Source: Acidobacteriota bacterium
GTDB lineage: Bacteria; Acidobacteriota; Terriglobia; Terriglobales; Acidobacteriaceae
Reading direction: 5' to 3'
Length of the DNA stretch: 64,000 nucleotides
Assembly: GCA_025359885.1 (NCBI GenBank)
Contig: JANYDG010000015.1
Coordinates: 1 to 64,000, forward strand
The translations under genes and the position numbers were made by a program. The notes beneath the pieces are model-generated. The model was not told where the DNA came from and searched no databases. It worked only from the letters and a program-made list of their open reading frames with translations. Positions 1-7,858 of the stretch are shown piece after piece. Each line of letters begins with the position of its first letter. The stretch's first letter is position 1.

Positions 1-80
1 AGTTCCCCAAGGGTGCCTTTGCCCTGGTCGTAAGCCTCCAACAGCATCCGCCGTGCATCATCATCGTAAGGTCGCGCCAT
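1..80 (-). CDS. IS630-type transposase, N-terminal fragment cut by window edge
   Basis: An open frame starts at the ATG at 78-80 and runs off the left edge. The visible 26 residues begin MARPYDDDARRMLLEAYDQG, which resembles the N-terminal helix-turn-helix start of IS630-family transposases. Such proteins bind the element's ends and cut and paste it, usually into TA dinucleotides. Only the start is visible, so I cannot say whether the element is intact. No terminal inverted repeat could be delimited in the 400 bases upstream of it. The family call rests on recall of this N-terminal pattern. Confidence 0.5.
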   Translation of the reverse strand, partial: MARPYDDDARRMLLEAYDQGKGTLGE

Positions 81-500
81 GTGAGCTCATGCCGCAGAGT
101 ATCGCCTATACAACTCTACACCATCGAGAGAGATGCTCTAACGCGGATATCGACGGGAGGGATTCTCGGCTGACCAAAACCGCCATACTCGTCAAGTATC
201 CCTCGGGCTGTTTTAGGGTAACTCCCCTGAATTTTCGCCTCACTGCGGTGCTGGGGAGAGCGGAGCCACGGCCCGGGATGCGATGGCGGTTGCCACATCG
301 GAAGTCACGGAAGCTTGCGGCAAAGATGGCGGGTGAGCAGCCAACGCCCACTGCAACACATCTTCGCTGGCGGTCTTGATTGCCAATGCGCCTCAGGCAA
401 ATATATAGCTTACGGATAGCGACGTCGAGAACGGGGCCAGAGTTTCCTCCATGCGCAAGATTATTTTTTCGCCGACAGCCACCAAAACAGCCACTCGACC
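81..500. other. Non-coding stretch between transposase fragment and tRNA-Asn
   Basis: No convincing gene is seen. Short open frames exist on both strands but lack ribosome-binding sites and recognisable protein features. One end of the insertion sequence probably lies here, because the transposase start codon is at position 80, but I could not identify its terminal repeat. Confidence 0.4.
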
Positions 501-530
501 AAAATAAAAATGGCAGCCAATTTGGCTGCC
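501..530 (-). terminator. Rho-independent terminator of tRNA-Asn
   Basis: A perfect 7-bp stem (GGCAGCC/GGCTGCC, 512-530) with a 5-nt loop is followed on the - strand by a T-rich run (ATTTTTATTTT). It lies about 30 nt past the tRNA 3' end, in the right orientation to end that transcript. Confidence 0.75.
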
Positions 531-558
531 TCGTATCTTGCTTATTCTATTGTATTTC

Positions 559-634
<76 letters not shown>

Positions 635-804
635 TGATGCTCGCATCTGGTCCTGGCGAACCACCGCGACCTTTTAAAAATATCAAACCCAGCCGCTTCA
701 GTCAAAGTTCTGGCTGGACCCGATATCCGTTTTGATCCTGGCTTCCGTCGTAAGCGGACGTTGCAGTAGAAACCTTCCGCTTGTGCCCGCTTACTTCGCT
801 CAGG

Positions 805-2178
805 TCAGTGACCGGTTTCGCCTACCGACGGGAGTTGCGCGATTACGGAACTTGCCGCCTTTACCCCTGTAACCAGCGCTCCCTGGATCGAGGCTGACCC
901 GACATAATCCCCGCAAAGTATGACACCCGCGTCGGTGGGAGCCGCCCGCGGCCCCTGGTAGCTTGACTGCATCGGCAGCGCGTTGACGATCGGATACCCT
1001 GCCAGCACGCCCCATCTGTTTACCTGGTTGCCAAACCACCGCCGCATCTGCGTCCGTACATCAGCCTCCAGCAACTCCATTGCCTGGTTGCCTTCAGGAG
1101 CCGCGCCGACGACGTTTGCGCAGATTAAATGGCCGCCTGCAGGCGCATAGCTCGCCGAAACCAGGCTCATCACTGCAAGGTGATTTACAGGCCCTGCGGT
1201 CGGCCCATCGCCGTTCAACACCACCACTGGCTCGTCCACCGGAGCCTGAGGGGCCGCGTAATAAAAAGTCGTGGTCCGGTTCCACACTCGCGCCGGAGCC
1301 GCCCCTGGCTTGCGCAAGCTGGCCAGCAAACCCTTGGCATCGTGCTCCGCGCTCGCCATCACAAGTTGCGCCGCACGCAGGCTGCGTGCTTTTCCGCCCT
1401 CGTCCGTTTGCAGCAGCCAACCCGCCTTTGTCTTTTGAATTCCAGTCACTTTCATGTGACACGTCAGCATTCCCGGCGGCAATCCTGCGGCGAGCTGCAC
1501 GGGAATCTGTTCCATTCCAAGCTCCGGTACCGCTGCGTGGCCCGTTGCAAACATCCTGAACAGCCAGCGAAACCATCGAGCTGAACTGCTCAGATTCCGT
1601 TCCAGAAAGATCCCTCCGAAAAATGGCTCAAAGAACTTTTCGACGATCGCCATCGAAAAACCTGACCGCCGCAGGAACTCGCGCGTTGTTTCTTCCGGGG
1701 AGGCAAGCAACTGCGCATCTGTGGCCCGCACACAATCCTGCCGAAGTTTTCGCACTCTGAATTTGTCACCGAGCGGCACAATCGGATCAAACGCAAATGC
1801 GACTGCCTTTTGCAATTCGCGGTATGGGTCGGCAAAGCGGTGGAAACTGCCGGCCTGTCGCACCAATGCGCCAGGCAGAAAGTTCTTCAGCTTGAGCGCG
1901 TCATAATCCAGCACCCGCCGCGCCTCAGGATACTCGGTGAGCAGGACTTGAAAGCCGCGATCCAGCCGAAATCCTTCGACTAAATCGGTCCTAATCCGGC
2001 CGCCTGGAGCTTCTGCCGCCTCTAGTAGCCGAACCTTCAGGCCCGACCCGGAAAGCTCACGGGCACACGCTAGACCCGCCAACCCCGCGCCAATAATCAC
2101 CGCATCGAGTTCTGCTTCCGCAACCGGAGCAGATTGAGTTAACTTCGCAGTAGCCACAGCCTGAGTATACGACTGCAT
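805..2178 (-). CDS. FAD-dependent amine oxidase / phytoene-desaturase-like oxidoreductase
   Basis: About 457 residues. A dinucleotide-binding motif lies near the N-terminus (VIIGAGLAGLACAREL), followed by the adenine-ribose-binding Glu (LLEAAEAPGGRIRTD). That arrangement is typical of the flavin amine oxidase/phytoene desaturase superfamily. Near the C-terminus is the second FAD-contact block (LCGDYVGSASIQGALVTGVKAA). The frame remains open upstream to 2349, but I chose the ATG at 2178 because the FAD fold begins about 25 residues later; the extra 57 residues upstream look non-native. The substrate cannot be told from sequence. It stands alone, with tRNA-Asn downstream and a divergent pilin gene upstream. 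Confidence 0.82.
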   Translation of the reverse strand: MQSYTQAVATAKLTQSAPVAEAELDAVIIGAGLAGLACARELSGSGLKVRLLEAAEAPGGRIRTDLVEGFRLDRGFQVLLTEYPEARRVLDYDALKLKNFLPGALVRQAGSFHRFADPYRELQKAVAFAFDPIVPLGDKFRVRKLRQDCVRATDAQLLASPEETTREFLRRSGFSMAIVEKFFEPFFGGIFLERNLSSSARWFRWLFRMFATGHAAVPELGMEQIPVQLAAGLPPGMLTCHMKVTGIQKTKAGWLLQTDEGGKARSLRAAQLVMASAEHDAKGLLASLRKPGAAPARVWNRTTTFYYAAPQAPVDEPVVVLNGDGPTAGPVNHLAVMSLVSASYAPAGGHLICANVVGAAPEGNQAMELLEADVRTQMRRWFGNQVNRWGVLAGYPIVNALPMQSSYQGPRAAPTDAGVILCGDYVGSASIQGALVTGVKAASSVIAQLPSVGETGH

Positions 2179-2578
2179 CGGCTCTTCTCGTTGGCCAGGG
2201 TGATCATTGACAAGGACAATCGTATGAGGAAAAGAGCGATTCCGATTGCGAAGTGCAGGCAAAACGAGTACCGCTCCTCCCCAAAAAGCGGGGGCCGGAT
2301 CGCAACACAGGGGAGTCTCGAAGACTCCGCCGACAAACTTGTCACCCATGTGCGCCGAATGGTGGTAATTCTCTGCAAACGGCTTTCATGCGAAATCGAC
2401 GATAGCGCTGCACATTTGATGCACCAGTGGTGATTGTTTCGAGGTCACCAACGAACCACATTCGCCGCTCCGATGGGCCACTGACAGGAGACAAAAGCGG
2501 GATTCCAAAGTTCGCGCCGAGACCGCATTCTGATGGAGCGGGTAACTACGGTTTTGAGCAGTCAGAGGAGCAAAAGCA
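2179..2578. other. Divergent intergenic region between oxidoreductase and pilin genes
   Basis: Contains the in-frame but probably untranslated upstream extension of the oxidoreductase (to 2349) and presumably promoters for both divergent genes. I could not pick out a convincing -35/-10 pair. The only clear signal is the ribosome-binding site GAGGAG at 2565-2570, belonging to the pilin gene. Confidence 0.4.
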
Positions 2579-2758
2579 ATGAGACTTCGATCGAATCTTA
2601 AAAAGCTGGCAAATGACGAGGGACAAGATTTGGTAGAGTATGCCTTGTTGGTAGCCCTGATCGCCTTTGCCGCAACGGCAGGCGTCAAAGGCCTGGCCAC
2701 CAAGATCAACACTGCCTATACCAACAATGGTACGAACCTTAGCTCCAACGTCACCTAG
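2579..2758 (+). CDS. Flp/Fap-type (type IVb) pilin
   Basis: A 59-residue protein of the Flp pilin family, monomers of the thin adhesive pili built by Tad secretion systems. The N-terminus has a short basic leader, then GQDLVEYALLVALIAFAA at 15-32. This matches the Flp pattern of Gly, the conserved Glu-Tyr pair (20-21) and a hydrophobic helix; the prepilin peptidase TadV would cut after Gly15. A good ribosome-binding site (GAGGAG, 2565-2570) sits 8 nt before the ATG. Its stop overlaps by 8 bp the end of the convergent CAP-domain gene. No tad assembly genes are in the window, so this is a solitary pilin locus. Confidence 0.88.
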   Translation: MRLRSNLKKLANDEGQDLVEYALLVALIAFAATAGVKGLATKINTAYTNNGTNLSSNVT

Positions 2759-3614
2759 CGCCGGCATTGTTCAGGTAAAGCAGTACAGCTACACGATAGG
2801 CCGTGAAAGACAGTGCCACGCCCTCTCCCTGGGCCGCGCAGGCCGCAACCGAACCGGCCCCGTATCGGCCGCTGCTCAGTTCCCTGACTAGCTCTGGCGG
2901 CAACTTCGCAATGTCTGCACTCTGCCAGCGCATCATAAATCGCGCCCGCTGCCCCTCTGTTCCAGTCTTTTCACCCGCGCAATATCGCCTCGCATTGCCC
3001 ACGTCGGCAGTATCAGCAGCCAGCACCACACCTTGCCCCCGCAACATCGACCCTACTTTAGACTCCACTTGGGCAGGCGAAAGCTCTGCAACGCCTTGTG
3101 CGTAGTCCGCAACGGCATACAGTACCCCGCGCGCCTCAATCACCGCCACCCCAATCCGGTCGATTTTCTGGTTCAGCAGATTGTCGTGATGACCCGGCGA
3201 GTGCATCCACCCCTCGTGAATCTGCGCCGCCGACTGCCCCGCCGCAATATTCTCCTCAATCAGACTGAATCGAGCCCCTGCCCTGCCCGCTCGCTCCGGT
3301 AAATCAAGTTCGCCTCCGTAGCGATGCGCAATCGGCCCTTCTGTAGCCATCCGCTCGGCATGAGCGCGCGCCGCGGCAGCCAGCGCGGCATCCCATCGCA
3401 GCAGCCCAACTCCCGCCTCAGCCCGCGACCCGTTCGCCAAATCCCAAAGCGACCGCTCGCGGCCATCCTGCCCCCAAGCCTTGCTTTGTGCAAACGTCAG
3501 CAGCAACGCAAGAATCAGGGCCGCATATCCAGTTTTTGAAATGCTGATACGAAATCTCTCAAAGCAAATACTTCCGTGGGAAAAAGGCAATCGAGCACAA
3601 TTCATTCGGACCAC
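2751..3614 (-). CDS. Exported CAP-domain (SCP/YkwD-like) protein
   Basis: 287 residues. A hydrophobic segment (about 30-48, ending AQSKAWGQ) looks like a signal peptide or anchor. The CAP domain follows at about 55-175: NGSRAEAGVGLLRWDAALAA, the His of AHAERMA, SLIEENIAAG, WMHSPGHHDNLLN and IGVAVIEARGVLYAVADYAQ. These cover the conserved His and Glu residues of the CAP cavity. The C-terminal ~110 residues are not recognised and hold two Cys. Bacterial CAP proteins are secreted and of poorly known function. The start may lie further in, as residues 1-25 are not signal-like. It is convergent with the pilin gene. Confidence 0.8.
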   Translation of the reverse strand: MVRMNCARLPFSHGSICFERFRISISKTGYAALILALLLTFAQSKAWGQDGRERSLWDLANGSRAEAGVGLLRWDAALAAAARAHAERMATEGPIAHRYGGELDLPERAGRAGARFSLIEENIAAGQSAAQIHEGWMHSPGHHDNLLNQKIDRIGVAVIEARGVLYAVADYAQGVAELSPAQVESKVGSMLRGQGVVLAADTADVGNARRYCAGEKTGTEGQRARFMMRWQSADIAKLPPELVRELSSGRYGAGSVAACAAQGEGVALSFTAYRVAVLLYLNNAGAR

Positions 3615-3661
3615 CTGTCGATCGGTGCAGCGACACTCTCCTCAACCCTAACCCTGATTGG

Positions 3662-4543
3662 ATGTCTCGCGCTATTCTCAATCCAGCAATGAAATTCGCG
3701 CTCCAACTCGGCACCCTCGGCCGTCGCCAGCCCCTGGCCGCTGTCGGCCTCGTTCTGCTTACGGTCTTCGTCCTCGCGGGCATCTTTGCGCCGATCATCG
3801 CCCCGGCAAACCCTGCCAGCATCGACCTGCTCCACCGCTTGAACGGCCCCAGCGCCCAACACTGGTGCGGCACCGACGAACTCGGCCGCGACACCCTCAG
3901 CCGCCTGCTTTGGGGAGCCCGTCTGTCGCTCACTGTTTCCGCCTCTGTCGTCAGCATCTCTCTTGCCCTCGGCCTCGCCATTGGCGGCCTGGCTGGATAC
4001 AAAGGCGGCTGGATTGACCACGCACTGACCATCTTTGCCATGAACACCTTCCTCGCCCTCCCCGGCATCCTGCTGGCCATCGCCTTCGCAGCTTTCCTCG
4101 GCCCCGGCTTCCAAAATCTTGTCCTCGCCCTGGCCATCGGCGGCTGGGCAGGGTACGCGCGCCTCGTCCGCGCCCAGGTGCTCGCAGTAAAAGAGCGCGA
4201 ATACGTCGAAGCCGCCCGTGCGCTCGGAGCCAGCGGTCCGCGCATTTTCTTCAGGCACATCCTGCCCAATATGATGCAGCCGCTGCTGGTCCAGGCCGCC
4301 ATCGGCATGGGCGGCGTCATTCTCGCCGAAGCCACCCTCAGCTTCCTCGGCCTGGGCATCCCCGCGCCTGCACCCAGCTGGGGATCAATGCTCAACGATG
4401 CCCGCCCCCACCTCTTCGACTCACCCCACCTGGTCCTCTTCCCTGCTCTTGCCATGGCCCTAGCCGTGCTCAGCTTCAACTTCCTCGGCGATGCCCTCCG
4501 CGACTACCTCGACCCGCATACACGCATTCAGATGGGGCTGTGA
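3662..4543 (+). CDS. DppC/OppC-type ABC transporter permease
   Basis: 293 residues, normal length for the second permease of peptide/nickel ABC importers. The N-terminal membrane segment (about 25-48) is followed by WCGTDELGRDTLSRLLWGAR, a family hallmark. The EAA loop that docks the ATPase reads EYVEAARALGASGPRIFFRH. At the C-terminus are GVILAEATLSFLGLGIP and LGDALRDYLDP. An ATG at 3689 is an alternative start, and neither has a good ribosome-binding site. The usual DppB, DppD/F and substrate-binding partners are not adjacent: upstream is the divergent CAP gene and downstream a phosphoesterase. Partners must lie elsewhere, or the gene is a leftover of a larger operon. Confidence 0.88.
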   Translation: MSRAILNPAMKFALQLGTLGRRQPLAAVGLVLLTVFVLAGIFAPIIAPANPASIDLLHRLNGPSAQHWCGTDELGRDTLSRLLWGARLSLTVSASVVSISLALGLAIGGLAGYKGGWIDHALTIFAMNTFLALPGILLAIAFAAFLGPGFQNLVLALAIGGWAGYARLVRAQVLAVKEREYVEAARALGASGPRIFFRHILPNMMQPLLVQAAIGMGGVILAEATLSFLGLGIPAPAPSWGSMLNDARPHLFDSPHLVLFPALAMALAVLSFNFLGDALRDYLDPHTRIQMGL

Positions 4544-4545
4544 CC

Positions 4546-5007
4546 ATGAAAATCGGTGTTGTCTCAGATTCCCACAGCCTCCTTCGCCCCGAACTCCTGC
4601 CCCTCCTGGCCGACAGCGACCACATCCTCCACATCGGCGACATTGGCGATCCGGAAATCCTGGCCATGCTGGTTCGGATCGCCCCGGTCACTGCCATCCG
4701 CGGCAATATTGACACTTACGGCCCTTGCTCGAACCTACCCGAAACAGAAGTAGTCACCCTCGCCGGGAGCGACTTCTATCTCCTCCACGACCTGAACCAG
4801 CTCGACCTCGACCCAGCCGCCGCCGGATTCGCCGCCATCCTCAGCGGCCACAGCCACCGCCCGGTCATCGAGTGGAAACGCGGCATCCTCTACCTCAATC
4901 CTGGCTCGTGCGGCCCTCGCCGCTTTAACCTGCCTGTTACCTGCGCCCAAATCATCATCCTTCCCATCGGTCCCCTCGAAGCTAAAATCCTCCAACTTCC
5001 CGTTTGA
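4546..5007 (+). CDS. YfcE/MJ0936-family metallophosphoesterase
   Basis: About 153 residues of the calcineurin-like phosphodiesterase fold, with all metal-binding motifs: IGVVSDSHS, HIGDIGD, AIRGNID and LSGHSHRP, then a final LNPGSCGPRR. This is the compact YfcE type, which hydrolyses phosphodiesters with Mn or similar metals; natural substrates are usually unknown. The ATG at 4546 follows a GGGG at 4534-4537 by 8 nt. A GTG at 4540 overlapping the permease stop is an alternative. Either way it is almost certainly co-transcribed with the permease. Confidence 0.88.
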   Translation: MKIGVVSDSHSLLRPELLPLLADSDHILHIGDIGDPEILAMLVRIAPVTAIRGNIDTYGPCSNLPETEVVTLAGSDFYLLHDLNQLDLDPAAAGFAAILSGHSHRPVIEWKRGILYLNPGSCGPRRFNLPVTCAQIIILPIGPLEAKILQLPV

Positions 5008-5083
5008 CTCGAGACTTGCCTCTGCTTTTTACACTCCACACTCCCACTCACACTTGCCCTTGCGCCTCTGCTAAACTCCGCCC

Positions 5084-6754
5084 ATGTACTTCCTTAAACC
5101 AACCCTCATCGCCGCCCTGGCCCTGTCCGCGCTGCTACCCGTCGCAGAAGCTCAATCCCCCGACCTTATCCTCTTTCACGGGACGATTCTGACCGGCGAA
5201 GGCCTTGCGGATGGCAAACCCCAGATTGTCTCTGCCCTCGCTGTTACTGGCGGCAAAGTCACTGCCGTCGGTACCGACGCCGACCTCAAGCGCGGCGCAG
5301 GCCCCCAGACAAAACTCCGCGATCTGAACGGCACTTACGTTATGCCCGGCCTCAACGACGCCCACACCCATCTCGGCGGCGCAGGCCAGACCAAGCTCAA
5401 CGTCGATCTCACCGGCTCCGCCTCTCTCGACGAAATGCTCCACCGCATCCAGTCCAAGGCAGGTCAAAGCCCGGCAGGGCATTGGCTCACCGGCGGCGGC
5501 TGGGACCACACACTCTGGGCCGGCAAGACTCTTCCCTCCAGGCAAGACCTGGACAGAGTGACTGGCGACCACCCTGCGCTGCTCGAGCGCATCGACGGCC
5601 ACATCGCCATTGCCAACACCGCCGCCCTTAAAGCCGCTCATATCAACGGCAAATCTGTCGCCCCGCAAGGCGGCAGTATCGATCTTGACCCCTCAGGCGA
5701 ACCAACCGGAATCCTGCGCGACACGGCAATGGAGGAGTTTGAAAGAGTTATCCCGCCGCCCTCGCATGATGACCGTATCCATGGACTCTCGCTCGCCATC
5801 GCAGACGCTCTCGCCCACGGCCTCACCAGCGTCCAGGACAACTCTGACTGGGAGGACTTCCTGGTCATGGAAGAGCTCGAAAAGCGGGGAAAACTTCACC
5901 TTCGCATCAGCGAATGGCTCCCCTTCGCTGCTCCCCTTGCAGAACTCAAGACCATGCGTTCCCACCACGACGCCAATGACCCCATGCTCCACACTGGCAT
6001 GCTCAAAGGCTTCATGGATGGATCTTTAGGCTCCCGCACCGCTGCCATGAAGGCTCCTTACGCGGACGATCCAAAAAACTCCGGCCTCGCCCGCTATGAT
6101 CAGCCCAAGCTCAACGCCATGGTAATCGAACGTGCCGCCGCAGGGTTCCAGATCGGCTTCCACGCCATCGGCGACGAGGCGGCCGCGCTCGCCCTCAACG
6201 CCTTCGCCCAAATTCCGGCAACTGACAAAACCGATGCCCGCAATCGCATCGAGCATGCCCAGGTCGTTGACCCCGCCGACATCGTCCGCTTTGCCAAGCT
6301 CGGGGTGATCGCCTCCATGCAGCCCAACCACTTGCTCACCGATATGAATTGGGCCATGGAGCGCCTTGGCCCCCAGCGCGCCGCCTACTCCTACGCATGG
6401 AAGGCATATCTGGACGAGGGCGTTCCCCTCGCTTTCGGCACTGACTACCCGGTCGAACCCGTCACCCCGTTTCGTGGACTCTACGCTGCGGTCACCCGCG
6501 CCAACGAAGCAGCGACAAAGACCTGGTTCCCCGAAGCCAAACTCACCCGAACACAAGCCCTCTACGCCTACACCCAGGGCAGCGCTTACGCTGAATTCTC
6601 TGAAAAGCACAAAGGCAAGCTGGCCCCCGGCTACGACGCAGACTTCATCCTGCTCGACCGCAATCTGCTTACCTGCCCCGCCCCCGACATCCTCAAAACC
6701 AAAGTCCTCGAAACCGTGGTCGCCGGAGAAACCGCATACCAGGCACATCCGTGA
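5084..6754 (+). CDS. Exported amidohydrolase, YtcJ-like (amidohydrolase 3 family)
   Basis: 556 residues with a clean signal peptide (MYFLKPTLIAALALSALLPV, cleavage near AEA-Q). The amidohydrolase TIM barrel carries the metal ligands: the HxH of DAHTHLGGAG, the segment KGFMDGSLGSRTA, His of GFHAIGDEAAA, His of RIEHAQVVDP, and the catalytic Asp of FGTDYPVEP. The last ~60 residues form the composite beta-sandwich (LAPGYDADFILLDRNLL). Family members hydrolyse amides or carbamates; the substrate is not predictable here. Its stop overlaps the GTG start of the next gene by 4 bp, so the two are translationally coupled. Confidence 0.88.
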   Translation: MYFLKPTLIAALALSALLPVAEAQSPDLILFHGTILTGEGLADGKPQIVSALAVTGGKVTAVGTDADLKRGAGPQTKLRDLNGTYVMPGLNDAHTHLGGAGQTKLNVDLTGSASLDEMLHRIQSKAGQSPAGHWLTGGGWDHTLWAGKTLPSRQDLDRVTGDHPALLERIDGHIAIANTAALKAAHINGKSVAPQGGSIDLDPSGEPTGILRDTAMEEFERVIPPPSHDDRIHGLSLAIADALAHGLTSVQDNSDWEDFLVMEELEKRGKLHLRISEWLPFAAPLAELKTMRSHHDANDPMLHTGMLKGFMDGSLGSRTAAMKAPYADDPKNSGLARYDQPKLNAMVIERAAAGFQIGFHAIGDEAAALALNAFAQIPATDKTDARNRIEHAQVVDPADIVRFAKLGVIASMQPNHLLTDMNWAMERLGPQRAAYSYAWKAYLDEGVPLAFGTDYPVEPVTPFRGLYAAVTRANEAATKTWFPEAKLTRTQALYAYTQGSAYAEFSEKHKGKLAPGYDADFILLDRNLLTCPAPDILKTKVLETVVAGETAYQAHP

Positions 6755-7662
6755 AGCTCCGCGCCTATCTCCTCATGCTCTTCACCGTTGCCGTTTGGGG
6801 CACGACATTTGTCCTCGTCAAAGACGCCCTCGCCGACGCCACCCCTCTTGCCTTTAACCTGGCCCGCATGATCCTTGCTTTCATCGTGCTTGGCGTCGTC
6901 TACCATCGCCACTGGCGCGAAATTACCCGCAACCAGCTTTTAGGAGGAGCAGTTGTCGGTTTTTTCCTCGCCATGGGTTATCAGTTCCAGACTGCTGGAC
7001 TGGTGAAAACCACAGCATCAAAATCCGCTTTTATCACCGGAATGGTCGTGGTACTCGTTCCACTGCTGTCGGCCATCCGCTTCCTTCGCCCGCCGGGCGC
7101 TAAACCGCCTCGCTGGAACGCATATGTCGGCGCAATCCTCGCCTTTATTGGAATATTGCTGCTGACTCTGCCTGCGACCAGCGCCGGACTTCTTCCCGAC
7201 TTCACTTCCGTCAATCTCGGCGACGTGCTCTCCTTCGGGTGCACCATCGGATTCGCCTTCCACTGCCTCGCCCTCGGCCACGCTTCGCCACGCATCCACT
7301 ACCAGCCACTCGCATTGCTGCAAGTCGGCTTCTGCGCGCTCTTCATGACCCTGTCGATGCCGTTACTCGAGCATCCTCACTTGAACCTCACACCGCGCCT
7401 CGCCATCGCTCTCGCCGTTGCCGCCGTACTGGCGACCGCAGCCGCTTTCTCCATCCAGAGCTGGGCGCAGTCTATCCTGCCTGCCACCCACACTGCATTG
7501 CTGATGACGATGGAGCCTGTTTTCGCCTGGATCACCTCTTACCTCGTCATGGGCGAACGCCTCGGGCTTCGCCCTGCCTCTGGTGCTCTACTGATACTCA
7601 CCGGAATCGCGCTCACAGAACTCATCCCACAGCCCCACGTCCCCACTGCCCATGAAGCGTAA
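6751..7662 (+). CDS. EamA-family (DMT superfamily) transporter
   Basis: 303 residues with about ten hydrophobic segments and two EamA repeats. The first repeat shows AVWGTTFVLVKDAL and LAFNLARMILAF, the second ILPATHTALLMTMEPVFAWITSYLVMGERLG. These Pro/Glu-containing motifs are typical of drug/metabolite exporters. Translation probably starts at the GTG at 6751, inside the GTGA overlap with the amidohydrolase stop. The pairing suggests export of a product or entry of a substrate of that exported hydrolase, but this is guesswork. Confidence 0.88.
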   Translation: MKLRAYLLMLFTVAVWGTTFVLVKDALADATPLAFNLARMILAFIVLGVVYHRHWREITRNQLLGGAVVGFFLAMGYQFQTAGLVKTTASKSAFITGMVVVLVPLLSAIRFLRPPGAKPPRWNAYVGAILAFIGILLLTLPATSAGLLPDFTSVNLGDVLSFGCTIGFAFHCLALGHASPRIHYQPLALLQVGFCALFMTLSMPLLEHPHLNLTPRLAIALAVAAVLATAAAFSIQSWAQSILPATHTALLMTMEPVFAWITSYLVMGERLGLRPASGALLILTGIALTELIPQPHVPTAHEA

Positions 7663-7678
7663 TCAGATACACCATTAA

Positions 7679-7782
7679 CCATCGGTAATTGCCGATGCCG
7701 CCAAAATGCTGGAGATCGCGCACTAAAGGACGTTCGCACCAAATTCCTGGGCCCGATCCTTACCGCAGGGTCATCGCGGCAA
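7679..7782. other. Two hairpins between convergent transporter and receptor genes
   Basis: One small hairpin (CATCGG/CCGATG, 7680-7697) and a longer imperfect one (CCTTACCGC/GCGGCAAGG, 7756-7782, one mismatch) lie between the ends of the EamA gene and the TonB receptor. Neither has a T-run, so they may be weak bidirectional terminators or mere secondary structure. Confidence 0.3.
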
Positions 7783-7858
7783 GGATGGGTGACCAGAAGG
7801 ATGCTTCTCGGAGTCAGATCAAATGAAGAATCGAACGTCCCCTGACTTAGAGATTCGC

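Noticed and set aside
3559-4479. 306-codon - strand open frame opposite the DppC-like permease
   Set aside because: The Arg/Ala/Pro-rich, motif-free translation is a shadow of the permease.
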